Positions 11,101-23,500 are shown, counted from the first letter of the stretch. The stretch: 27,931 nucleotides of DNA from Baffinella frigidus (GCA_026770585.1 MU646507.1:505525-533455); one strand, 5' to 3'. Numbers and translations: made by a program. Notes: generated by a model not told the origin, from the letters alone.

Positions 11101-14100
11101 AACAACCTGTTTAGGGTTGGGGGTTGGGGGTTCAAGTCAACTCTTGATGCAAGAAGGGACGATCTTATCAGCATCGTCGCCATGTCCCAGCTGTCCGTAT
11201 ATCGGTTGTTGCAACTGTCGGGCACTGACCGAAGCCTCAACAGGTGGATGAGGTGGTGGAGGCAACCACAGAACTGGGCTCTCTCCGCAAGAGCTTCCTG
11301 GTTTAACCCCAAACCCTAAACTCCATCAACCATAAATGAACCATAACCCCTAAACCCTAAACCCTAAACCCTAAACTCTAAACCCTAAACTCTAAACCCC
11401 AAACCATAAACCCTAAACCCTAAACCCCGAACCATACACCCTAAACCCCAAACCATACACCCAGAACCCTTAACTCTAAACCCTAAACCCTAAACCCTAA
11501 ACCCTAAACCCTAAACCCTAAACCCTAAACCCTAAACCCTACACTCCATACTCTAAACTCTGAACTCTAAACCCTAAACCCAAGCGCTTCCTGGTCTGCC
11601 ATCTTCCCAGAAACCCGAAACACCAAACACCAAATACCAAACCTCAAACACCAAACACCAAAAACCAAAAACCAAAAACCAAAAACCAAACGCCAAACAC
11701 CAAGCTACCGCAACTCCTTTCGTGTGCGCAGGTGTTTTTGCGCACAGGGCTCGGCGGGAATGGGGACCGACAACGCGCTGCGAGGGGGGGGGTAGTCGCG
11801 CGCAACGGTCACGTTGCTGGCGAAAGGATTACCAATTTGTACGGGTATCGTTGAGATGGTCCGCTTTCCGTGGCTGCTAAGTGGTTGCTAAGTGGTTTTC
11901 CGGGGCTGCTAAGTGGGTTTCCGCGAAGCCAGTCCGCTGCCTCAACTCCTTTCTTGTGCGCAGGTGTTCTGTGCGCAGGGCTCGGCGGGGATGGGGACCG
12001 ACAACGCGCTGCGGGGCGGGCAGTCGCGGGACGTGACGATGGACTTCAAAGAGTTTGTGTCGTTCCTGGGGGAGGTGCGCGGCCCGTTGAATTGATGAAG
12101 TTCGCTGGATACCCATGAAATAGCGAAATCTTGGGTGGTGCAGAGCGGAGTCCAGCCGAGTGCGAAGCTGCTGAATGGACTGGGCAGGTTTTGCTTACAG
12201 CCCGATTTAGTGATCGCCCCGGGGCGATGACTAAATCGGGTAATTGTACCTGAGAAGGTAGTCAGCAGTTGCGGGATTCAACGAGCATCGTGCTGATCTC
12301 GAACATGCTGTGCTGATCTCGAACGTTCTGCACTCTCGAATACTCTGTCGTGATTTCGATCATTCTGTGGTGATCTCGAAGCTTCTGTGGTAATCTCGAA
12401 TGTTCTGTGCTGATCTCGAACATTCTGCGTGCAGGTGGGCCTGATCGGGACAGACGGCCCTGTCAGCAAAAAGCTCGCGAACGAGGTGTGCGGCACACCC
12501 AGAACCCACCCACACAGCGGGCTTCGAAGGAATTTTAGGCCCAAATTGGGCCACCTTTCCGTTACCTTATCCGTAGGAACCTCCCCTATGTCCCTACGGA
12601 TTGCCTACCGTAGGGTCGTAGGTCATATCGCTTGAGGGTTATTCACAATCCCTTCGAAGTCCGCTGTGTTGTAGCAGCTACCGGTGCCTTGGCAAAGCAG
12701 TCCATCTGGAGTGTTTTGTACAAATTGCAACTCCTTTCGGATTGACGTGGAATCTCCTTTCGGATTGACGTGGAATCTCCTTTCGCATTGACGTGGAATC
12801 TTCCCCGGAAATCCGGGGAAGATTGGCGTCTGGCACCGACTGACGGCCCCGTCAGTCAAAAGCTTGTGAATGAGGTGTGCGACACACCCAAAGCACCCGA
12901 AAGAATCGACACACCCAGAACACCCAAAAAAAATTAATGCGAAAACGGCTTTAATTTAAAACTATTGGATTCAATGAAAATTACTACACAAAAGCTTTGA
13001 TATTACTAGTAAAACTCATTGTGTGTAGTAAATTTCATTGCCAGAAAGTTTTGAATGCAAACCGTTTCCTTATGAAATTGTTCTCGATCCACGTTGTGGT
13101 TGCGGCGTGTTTCCCTCGGTGCCTTCGAACGAATGGGCATTCCCAGATCGTTCGCCCCGAAAACGTAAACCATAAACCCTGAACCCTGAACCCAAAACAG
13201 GTGTTTCAAAAGGTGTTGCACAACCGCGGCATTGCCTCTGGCGAGATGCACTGGCCCCATGTGAGACCTCAAACCCCTAAACCCAGACTCTAGACCCTCA
13301 ATCCTAAACACTAAACCCTAGACCCTAAACCCTGAACCCTAAAACCTAAACCCTAAACACTAGACCCTAGACCCTGAACCCTGAACCCTAAACCCTAAAC
13401 CCTAAACCATAGACCCTAAACCCTGAACCATATAGCTTAAACCTGAAACCTTGAACGCAAGGGCGGAGAATCCTCTGGAGAAATGCACTGGCCCCATGTG
13501 CGCCACTAAACCCTGAACCCTAGACCCTCGACCCTGAACCCAAAGGTGGAGTTTTCCGCCTCCGAATTCCTAGCGCTGCCTCGCTAAGGTTGACTGTCTG
13601 GCTATTCTCAAGTTGACATGCTGGGTCGGCGGTACAAATTCGTCAGTTTTAGAGCGGGAAAGAGCCCAAATAGACTGAGACACAAATCCGCGGCACAGCC
13701 TCCGGAGAAATGCACTGGCGCCAGGTGCGCCCCTAAACCCTAAACACTGAACCCGAAACCCTGAACACTGAACTCTAGACCCTGAACCCTGAACCCTAAA
13801 CCCCAAACCCTCAACCTTAAACCTAGCCGGCTCACTCCTGAACCCCAATCCCTCAACCTCAAACCCTCAACCCGAACAGTTCAAGGAGTGTCTGTACAAG
13901 GTGTGCGCGATCCTGAAGAAGGACGAGATCTGCGGGGTGCCTCTTGGAGACCTCAGGCACGACGTCGAGGAGCAAGGTCGCCCTATGTACATAAATATAT
14001 AGATATATTATATATATATAACATAATATATAATATATAATATAATATGTATATGTATGTGTGTGCGTGTGTGTGTGTTTGTGTATGCCTGAAGAAGGAC

Positions 14101-14207
14101 GAGATCTGCGGGGTGCCTCTTGAAGACCTCAAGCACGACGTCGAGGAGCAAGGTCGCCCTATATTTACATAAATATATAGATATTATATATATATACATA
14201 TTATATT

Positions 14208-14252
<45 letters not shown>

Positions 14253-14320
14253 GTGTATATATATATATATGCCTGAAGAAAGACGAGATCTGCGGGGTGC
14301 CTATATATATATATATATAT

Positions 14321-14377
<57 letters not shown>

Positions 14378-14399
14378 ATATATATATATNNNNNNNNNN

Positions 14400-14486
<87 letters not shown>

Positions 14487-14487
14487 G

Positions 14488-14559
<72 letters not shown>

Positions 14560-17500
14560 GTATATGTATGTACATATATATTATGTGTATATATATATAT
14601 ATATTATGTATATATATTTATATATTCATAGATGACTGAAGAAGGATGAGATCTGCGGGGTGCCGATCGACGACCTGAAGCACGACGTCGAGGAATAAGG
14701 TCGTCGTCAAAAATTTATTTTAAAAACACGATAAATTTATCGTGTTTTTTCATTATTCCATTTTTTCCCCTTATTATGGCGGCTAATTTCTCTGCACAAC
14801 GCTCTACTCCCGCTGATCTGAAGTAACGTTTTTTGCATGTCCCGAGAAAATGTCTCCAAAATCAGTGAGTCTCACGAATCTACAACCGGGTTGATGTTCG
14901 CTGGGGAGAACAAAATCCGGACGCTGAACCCGAAACCCGAAACCCGAAACCCGAAACCCGAAACCCGAAACCCGAAACCCGAAACCCGAAACCCGAAACC
15001 CGAAACAGGGGAGAACAAGATCCGCACGATGACGCGGCCGCTGAAGCTCGTCGCTGTCTCGAAAAAGTGCATGGAGAGGGACCTCGTCTGGATGCAGGTA
15101 TGTTGAGGGTTCAGGGTTCAGGGTTCAGAGTTGAGGGTTGAGGGTTGAGTTCACCGGCCGCGTCGCGAACTCGTGCGTCGCCTGGTGCGCGGCCACCACA
15201 AGGCCTTGTTGTAGTCGCACGCAGTGGTCTCGCGCGCCCGCTCCCCGATCTTGTTCAGCTGCTCCTGCTCAGGGTGTAGGGTTCAGCGTTTGGGGTTGAG
15301 TTTTTGGTGTACGTACACCAAAAACAGATCTCAAACACGACCCCGCATGACGTGTAGGATTCAGGGGTTGGGGTTGAGTTTTGCGGGGTCGTGTTTGAGA
15401 TCTGCACATGCGGGGTCGTGTTTGTAGAGCTGTGTGCTTGATCTCGTTTGCAGCTGCAGTCTTAATCCGGGGGCATGTTTAATTCAACAGAAAATGGATC
15501 CCCATGTGTTCAAAGGAGTTAGACGAAGGTTGATTATGGCCATACGTACATTTAAACGGTGCCAGAATCCGGTTTGATGGGCCATTTTCTTTTACATTAA
15601 ATATGTTCCTGGATGAGTCTTGTCCGCGCCCTAAACCCTAAACCTTCAACCCTAAACTCCACACCCTGAGCAGAACCAACTGAACAAGATCGGCGAACGG
15701 GCGCGCGAAACGACCTCGTGCGACTACGCTGCATACGGACACGGTCTTGCCCCAGAGCCCGTTCTGCACCACACCCGAGGAATCACCTTCCGGGCTCCAA
15801 AGCAGGGCGTAGGCTTTAGGGCGTACAGTTTACGATTCCAGGTTTAGGGTTTAGGGTTTCGGCTCACCGATCTTGTTCAGCTTGTTCCGTTGAGGTTTTG
15901 GGGTGTAGGGTGTAGGGTGTAGGGTGTAGGGTTTACGTGAGGAAGATCGGCGAACGGGCGCGCGAAACGACCTCGTGCGATTACGCTGCCTACGGACACG
16001 GTCTGGAGCTTATGGCTGCGGGCTGAGGGTTTTCGGTTTGCGCGTTTTCTAATTTGATTTGTGCGTGTCAGGGTTCAGGGTTGCGGGTTTAGGGTTTGGG
16101 GTTTGCATGCGATTACGCTGCCTACGGACATGGTCCCGCTCTCTATCCCAACCCGGAGCTGATTCCGACAATCGAGGCTGGTGTTGCGCTACAGTCCTAC
16201 GTTACTGGGTCAGGTGCAAGCTCTGATTGAGTCGCGTGTTCAGATGATGTCCCATCTTAGTATGGACCAGCACCAGGTCTGGTTCAGTGGAGGTGACTCG
16301 TTTCACGAATGTTGACGGTGTTGTACCACGGAGATTCTCGTGTCTTTCAATCGAACCCGTGGGTTCGAGTAGTGTAACCCGTTTGGGTCACACTACTCAT
16401 TACGACAGTCTCGTCTTTCATTCTGTCTAGTTTGCATTTATGTATATGTATATACATATATGTGTGTGCATAACGATGATGATTATCATACGTATAATGA
16501 TATATATGTATATATATGTATATATATATATGCGCCTGACAACGGTGTGGGGATGCAGGGGTGACGACCGGGAAGCACTCGATCCGGAGAGAGACGTTCA
16601 ACGTGTACCGCCAGCTCCTCCGCGTGCCCCAGTACCAAATGGTCCCTTCCCCGCTCCTAAGTTGACGAATTTGTACCGCGGACCCAGCATGTCAACTTAG
16701 GAATAGTCAGCCAACCTGACTGAGGCAGCTCCTCCGCGTGCCCCAGTACCAAATGGTCAAATCCCGCCGAATATTTGAAATAATTGCTCGGGGGTTAAGG
16801 CTGGGATCTGTGGAAGTTTCTATCAATTCCCACAGAATCTTACCGGTAATGTCCAGTTTTCGTCCTCACCCTTTCCGTGCCTCCACCACACAGCAGGCTA
16901 CGAAGGGGTTTCCGGCCCAAATCGGGCCACCTTTCCTTTACCTTATCCATAGGAACCCCCCTATGCCCCTACGGATTGCCTACAGTAGGGTCCTAGGTCT
17001 TATCGCTTAGGGGTTATTCAAAATCCCTTCCAAGTCCGCTGTGTTGCTAAGGGGCAAAACTGCTTCTGGAAGTCGTTGGCTACTTTCCTGCCTGATTCAG
17101 TCTCGACATTTTGGGGAGACCGGTCACTTCCCCGCTCCAAAGTTGACGGATTTGTACCGCGGACACAGCAGGTCAACTTAGGAATAGTCGGCCAACCCGA
17201 CTGAGGCAGAGCTAGGAGTGCCCAATTACCAGATGGTCCTCACCCTTTCCGTGCCTCTTATCTAGGGGTTCTTTGCCTCGAACAACGCATTCCTCATCTC
17301 TACCGTAAGGATACGTCCATTTACGGAATTCTTGCGTCCATCTGGAATCGTTACGTCCATTTACGGAATGCTGACGTCCATTTACGGATGTTTACGTCTA
17401 TTTGCAGGACGTGCCGACGTTTCTGAAACCCAAGGAGCAGCGGAAGAAGTTATTTACGGATTCATCCCCTCTGTTTCCGGAATGCTTACGTCCATGAACG

Positions 17501-20500
17501 GATTCGTTACGTTGATTTACTAGTTCGTTACGTCCATTTACGGAATACTTACGTTCATACTGATCTGTTGATTGTTTACGTCCATTTAGGACGTTCCGAA
17601 GTTTTTGACACCGAAGGAGCAGCGCAAGAAGCTATTTACGGATGCATTGCGTCCATTCACGGGATGCTGACGTCCATTTACGGGATTCTGACGTCCATTT
17701 ACAGGATCTTCACGCCCTCACGTCCATTTATGCCATTTATGGAATACTTACGTCCATTTACGGCACCTTGTTTTGCAGGACGTGCCGAAGTTCCTGAAGC
17801 CGAAGGAGCAGCGCAAGAAGCTATTTACGAATTCATTGCGTCCATTTATGGAATCCGTACGTCCATTGACGGATTTCTTGTCTCGTTTTACGTCCATTTA
17901 CGGAATCCTTACGTCCATGTGCAGGACGTGCCGAAGTTCCTGAAACCGAAGGAGCAGCGCAAGAAGGAGGCGAGCGCAAAGTTCTTTTTCAACACCATCG
18001 ACACCGACCACTCCGGGGAGCTCACCCGCTACGAGCTCAAGGTGCGAGAATAGAGGGCGGATTCCTACCTCTTGTCGGAAGTGTTGCAAAAGATTCTGGA
18101 TCGGTCCTGAGACCGCAAACGGGTTGGAACCCCTAGAGAGAGTTGGAAGATTCTGGGTCGGTCCTATGACCGCAAGCGACCTCCCTCTAGGGGTTCCTTC
18201 CCGGTCTTGACTGGGTACAAGGAGAGTTACCAGAGGTGAGGGATCTGAAACTAGAGGTAGGGAATCCGCACCCCACGCAGGGCTGGAGGGGGGGTATTCA
18301 AAAGTCATTTTTGACGGGGAAAATTTCTCAAGAGTCATTTTTTAGCACAAAAACGGCTCCAAGAACGAGCAAACGGCTCCAAGAACGAGCATGGAATACC
18401 CTACCCAAGGGCCTGGAGTGGACTCCGGAGAGCTCACCCGCCCACTTAGCAGCCACCCGGTGCTTCACGGATACAGTCCATCTAAACGATTTGTACTAGA
18501 ATCTTATCCATTTGCGTTGGATGCTAACCGCGTTTCCCCCGAATATCCGGGGGGGGAGGAACTCGGGCGCTGCTGAGTGGTCCAGTCAACTGCCTGACGG
18601 ACTCCTGCAGAACGCCAAAAGTGCACGCTGGACGATTACTTAAGTCTTCTTATGGACGTTTAAAGGGCTCTGCTAAGTGGACGAGCGCAAGGTGTCTGCC
18701 CCCCAAACAGACCAATGGTTGACCGTCGACCGTCCGTCAAGATTATCTTCGTATACGTTGTATACTTGGTGATATACGACTCTGGGTAGGTCCCTCGAGA
18801 TTATCTTCTCTCTCGTGTCCCCAGACCGACCCTGAGTATATCATCGAAATAATCTTGACTGGAGAAACGCTGTTTCAGAGAGTCGACTCTTGTGCAGAAA
18901 CGCAGCCTCGTTTGCAGATAGTTGACTGAGAACTCTTCCTGATTTGCAGAGCGCGTTGACCAAAAGGACCACGCAGGGCTCTTGGGGGGGGGTATTCAAA
19001 AGTAAATTTGCCAAGGGGAAACGGTATTCAAAAAACAATTTTCAGGAGAAATGGCTCCAACAACGACTAATGGCGCCAAGAACGGATCTGGAATACCCCA
19101 CCGAAGAGCCCTGCGTGGTCTCACGCCAGAGTGCAGGAAGGGGTAAATTGTCAGGAGCGTACAGGAGTACGGGTGTTGGCTTTTGAAAACCACAGCCCGT
19201 GGGGCGAATTAACTTTTGGCCAAAAGTCAAGAGCCCCCTTCGAGGGCTCTGGCGTGATTCCGCCTCGTTGGTAGAGAGAGTTGACTAAGAACCCCGTCTG
19301 GTTTGCAGAGAGAGAAAGAGAGAGTTGACTAAAAGAACGCTGCCACGTTGGCAGAAAGCGTTGACTAAATAAAACCTTCCGCCTAGTTGGTAGAGGAGAG
19401 TTGACTAAGGACCCCGCCTCGTTTGCAGAGAGAGAGAGAGAGTTGACTAAACAAAATTTCCGCTTTGTTTGCAGAGTGCGCTGGACGACTACGCTTTTCG
19501 CAAGGAGGAGCAGGAGGAGGTAACCCCTACACCCTACACCCTACACCCTACACCCTACACCCGACACCCTACACCCTAAATCCAAAACCCAAAACCCAAA
19601 ACCCAAAACCCAAAACCCTAAAATCTAAACCCCAAAACCTAGACACTCAACAATAAAACCCAAAACCCACACCCCAAACCCAAAACCCCAAACCCAAAAC
19701 ACCAAACACCAAACACCAAACCCCAAACCCCACACCCCAAACCGCAGGTGTTCCGCCTCCTGGAAGGGAGCTCGGCCGTGCGCCTCTCCGACTTCATCAA
19801 GGTTGTTATCTCAACCCGTGACTTTACACAGCTGGGCCCTAAACCCCAAACCCCAAACCCTAAACCCTAAACCCTAAACCCTAAACCCTGAACCCGAAAC
19901 CCTAAACTCGAAACCCGAAACCCGAAACCCTAAGCCTCTCGACTTCATCAAGGTCTGAAACACCTCAACCCTTCACCCTACCGCTCACAAGACTTCGGTG
20001 AACCCAACTCCCTGGATATCTGGGGGGTACGTGACCATTACCGGTACAATCCGAAGAAAAGGACCCTAAATTCAGAAATTTGCGTTTCCTGTAGCCTTCT
20101 GAGTGGTCCCAGAACCCTAAACTGTCAATTGATTTTTTGCGGGGGCGGCAGGAGATGATGGAAGGGGACGTGTCATTCGCCGGGCGAGAGAGCAAGTCGA
20201 AGAACTCCCAACTGACGCCCTATCCACCCAACTGACGCCCTATCCTGGGCCAACTGCCGCCCTATCCACCCAACTGACCCCTTATCCCGGGCCAACTGAC
20301 GCCCTATCCACCCAACTGACGCCCTATCCTGCGCAGGGGATGATGGAAGGGGACGTGTCATTCGCCGGGCGGGAAAGCAAGTCGAAGAAGTCCCAACTGC
20401 CGCCCTATCCACCCAACCGACGCCCTATCCTGGGCCAACTGCCGCCCTATCCTGGGCCAACTGCCGCCCTATCTACCCAACTGACGTCCTATCCACCCAA

Positions 20501-23500
20501 CTGACGCCCTATCCACCCAACCTACGCCCTATCCACCCAACTGACGCCATATTTCGCAGGGGATGATGAAAGGGGACGTATCCTTCGCCGGGCGAGAGAG
20601 CAAGTCGAAGAAGTCCCAACTGCCGCCCTATCCACCCAACTGACGCCCTATCCTGGGCCAACTGCCGCCCTATCCTGGGCCAACTACCGCCCTGTCCACT
20701 AAACCGACGCCCTCTCCACCCAACCGACGCCCTATCCTGCTCAGGGGATGATGGAAGGGGACGTGTCATTCGCCGGGCGAGAAAGCAAGTCGAAGAAGTC
20801 GGATAGCTTCCTCCAGATCGGCCTCTCTCTCGCGAAGCGGGTACGTGACCCCTATTTCCTTGGCTCAGAGGCGCCCACCCCAGTTTTTTGCGCTTAAGGC
20901 GCTTGTGAACATCCTGGTTTATAGTGGACCCTTAAAGGCGCTTGGGGTCCATCTTAGCCCCAAGCGCCTCGACTCTCTGGACCCTTAAAGGCGCTTGGGG
21001 CTGAGATGAAGAACCTCGGGGGGGTGAAAATGTCTCCATCTTATGGCTTTTCTCCATATTAGACTTCCCAGCCTAAGATGGAGATCCTGGGGTGGGGGGG
21101 GGGGGGTCCTCCATATTAAGGGTGGGGGGGGTTCTAAGGGTGGGGGTTGTACCCACTCCGATAGAAAAGAAGTCGGCGCCCGGAGGCGAAAGGGTCCACA
21201 TTATCGCAAACGTAAATCCGTCGTGCGTCTTCCTATTATGCGTGGTACGAATTGGAGAGAGAGCAAGTCGAAGAAGTCGGATAGCTTTTTTCCAAATCGT
21301 CCTGTCTCTCGCAAAGCGGGTACGTGACCCCTGTTTTTTGCGCAAGAAACAGCAATCTCCCCCAAAAACGCTCAAACGCACTTTCGCCTGTTTCTGCTCA
21401 AACGCACTTTCATGGGGTAACGGCCTGAATTCAGGGTAGTTAAGCCTACGGTATTGACTAGGCCTAGCTATATCTCAGTCTATTTGGTCTTACTAATTTG
21501 GTGAGACCAGGCCTCCACAAAGCGGACTTCAAAGGGATTTTGAATAACTCCTAAGTGATAAGACCTACGACCCGACGGTAGGCAACCCTTAGGGACATAG
21601 GGGGGTTCTACGGATAATGTAACGGAAACTCGGGCACTGAGTGCCCAAAAATCCCTTCGTAGCCTGCTGTGTGACTCTCGCGAAACTGGGAGTGGATCCA
21701 CTTCCAGTTTCTTGCACGCATTCTAGCTCTGTCCCAGTTCAATTCGGTCTCGTAGATAGAGTGCCCCCCCGAAATTTCACAGGTAAATTTTGACACCCCC
21801 CCATGAAATTCACCTGTGAAATTTCGGGGGGGGCACTCCACCCCCCCATGAAATTCACCTGTGGAATTTCGGGGGGGGCACTCTATTTACGAGGCCGAAT
21901 TGAACTGGGACAGAGCTAGGCATTGGCGCTCACCCCAGTTTCTTGCGCTTAAAGGCTCCTGCGAACATCATGCATTTTGCACCCACCTCGTCGAAAAAAA
22001 CACATCATACGTGTGAGACACTTTTGTGTAATGGATGGTGGTATGATCAGGTGACGAAAAAGGAGCAGCCAGACAAGATCCTCTCCATCTCCCCGGGCCT
22101 CTTCGGCATGATGCACAAGGTCTGAAACACCTCTCTCTCTCTCTCGCTCTCGCTCTCGCTCCTCAGACCCTGATCCTTTGGCCCGTGTTCTGGTTACCCC
22201 TGAGCGCCTCTCGATCTCCCCCGGCCTCTTCGGCATGATGCACAAGGTTCCCTAAACCCGAAACCTTCAAACCGAAATCCTGAACCCTGAACCCTGAACC
22301 CTGAACCCTGAACCCTGAACCCTGAACCCTGAACCCTGAACCCTGCACCCTCCCCGGGTCTCTTCGGCATGATGCACAAGGTAAACCCTGAACCTGAAAG
22401 ATTCAACCCTAAACCTTGAACCCTAATCCCTGATCCCTAAACCCTCTTCGGCATGCACAAGGTATACCCCAAATCCTGAACCCTAAACCATAAACCCTGA
22501 ACTCTGAATCCTGAACCCTTAACCCTCAACCCTGAACCCTTGATCTCCCCGGGGCTCATCGGCATGATGCACAAGGTCTGAAACACCTGGACCCTGACCT
22601 CATCCGGGAACATGTTTAATTTGAAACAAAATGGCCTATCAAACCGGATTCTGGCCCTAATTAAATTTACTTAGGGCCCTAATTGACCTTTGTCTAACTC
22701 CTATGAACAAATAGGGATCCGTTTTCTTTCAAATTAAACCTGTCCCCGGATTAGACCCCTAGTTCGAGTGTTGCCCGGCCCTTGTTCTAGTTACCCCTGT
22801 ACGTTGACTGAACCCTACACCCTACACCCTAATCCTAAGCCCTAAACCCTAAACCCTAAACCCTAACACGGTCTGAGATCCGCCCAGCCATGCGCGCAAC
22901 TATTGCTAGGGAGCATACTCATCTCGAAAGATGACTGAATCAGTTCCCTATTTAGCGTTTTCATTTCATTAGGAGGCCTAATTAAATTTACTATGCCCTA
23001 ACTAATTTCTCCTATTCAACCTCCTATTGAAAAGGAACTGATTCAGCTATCCTCCGAGATGAACACTCTTGAAGGCAGATCAAACCCGTCTCGGTTTCTA
23101 CGCGTGGAAAGCTTTTGCTGGGAAGAATGTTTTTATACATCAAGCCCATCTCGGGTTCTGAGAGTGGAAATCGCACTAGAGCGCTTGCGGGAAAACTTGT
23201 CCGATTTCAACGAGAAATGTTTTCAGAAATTCAGAGAATTTGAACCAGAATCGTTTAGATGGACCGGTTTCTTGTCACGTCCTGATACAAATTGTCTGAA
23301 TTTCTGAAAGTATTTCTCGTTGAATCGGACAAGTTTTCCCGCAAGCGCTCTACATCGAGCCCATCTCGGGTTCTGGAAGTGGAAATCGCACTACCTCTTC
23401 TAGATGATGCCCTGAACCCTGCACCCTGAACCCTGAAGATGTTCTGCGACTTTGCGCTCTCCGAGAGCCTCGTGTGCAGAAAGTCGATGAAAACGCAGCC

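Larger units (their letters stand above)
12486..13200 (+). repeat. Intron 14: MITEs, 24-bp tandem repeat, exon 14 echo
   Basis: Contains the CCACACAGC element (12510-12671), three copies of CTCCTTTCGGATTGACGTGG (about 12730-12800), a 26-bp palindrome (12798-12823), the exon 14 echo (12832-12874), a TTACTACACA foldback (12972-13040) and a short heptamer tract before the acceptor. Confidence 0.72.
13977..15008 (+). repeat. Intron 16: exon 16 echoes in (TA)n/(GTAT)n, then a pure CCCGAAA array
   Basis: Three exon 16 echoes (14087, 14271, 14635) are separated by TA, TGTA and GT dinucleotide tracts. 14903-14927 is a start echo of exon 17 (GGGAGAACAAAATCCGGACG). 14928-15006 is about eleven CCCGAAA units running straight into the acceptor ACAG. 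Confidence 0.8.
15098..15670 (+). repeat. Intron 17: inverted heptamers and inverted exon 18 copy, plus a MITE
   Basis: From 15100 the heptamers read AGGGTTC/AGGGTTG, opposite to nearly all others. 15210-15267 is exon 18 inverted, with its acceptor and heptamer context (minus-strand CCCTGAG before the copy). 15298-15318 and 15372-15420 contain GGTGTACGTACACC and repeats of TGCGGGGTCGTGTTTGAGAT. A TAATCC element lies at 15463-15616. Confidence 0.72.
18042..19474 (+). repeat. Intron 20: two GACCACGCAGGG elements, decayed exon 21 starts, TTTGCAG-AGAG-TTGACTAA satellite
   Basis: 18085-18180 has a direct repeat (GATTCTGGATCGGTCCTGAG twice) and a GGAACCCCTAGAG/CTCTAGGGGTTCC inverted pair (18130, 18188). 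Elements at 18271-18417 and 18967-19120. Exon 21 start fragments at 18620-18641 and 18950-18960. From 18880 and at 19260-19470 the unit CTCGTTTGCAGAGAGAGAGT followed by TGACTAA recurs about five times: each is a copy of the exon 21 acceptor with the exon replaced by GA repeat. Confidence 0.72.
20841..22050 (+). repeat. Intron 23: exon 23 end echo, GGCGCTTGGGG repeats, two MITEs
   Basis: 20900-21003 has CCTTAAAGGCGCTTGGGG in direct and inverted copies. 21045-21160 has G runs (GGTGGGGGGGG) next to CTCCATATTA repeats. 21255-21319 repeats the last ~65 nt of exon 23 with GTACGTGACCCC. 21415-21457 is half of the 26300 element. Elements at 21515-21674 and 21723-21919. 21927-21966 repeats 20868-20912 (CACCCCAGTTTCTTGCGCTT). 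Confidence 0.75.

Noticed and set aside
11870-12118. Plus-strand frames covering exon 13 in other phases
   Set aside because: Only the frame reading [12 protein letters not shown] fits neighbours and an EF-hand.
14120-14635. Tyr-Ile repeat frames
   Set aside because: TA dinucleotide array with an assembly gap, not protein coding.
16340-16400. Possible tRNA (GGTTCGA box)
   Set aside because: Only two hairpins; no acceptor stem, D arm or anticodon arm can be drawn.
20207-20740. CRISPR-like array
   Set aside because: Direct tandem satellite without unique spacers, in a spliced eukaryotic gene.
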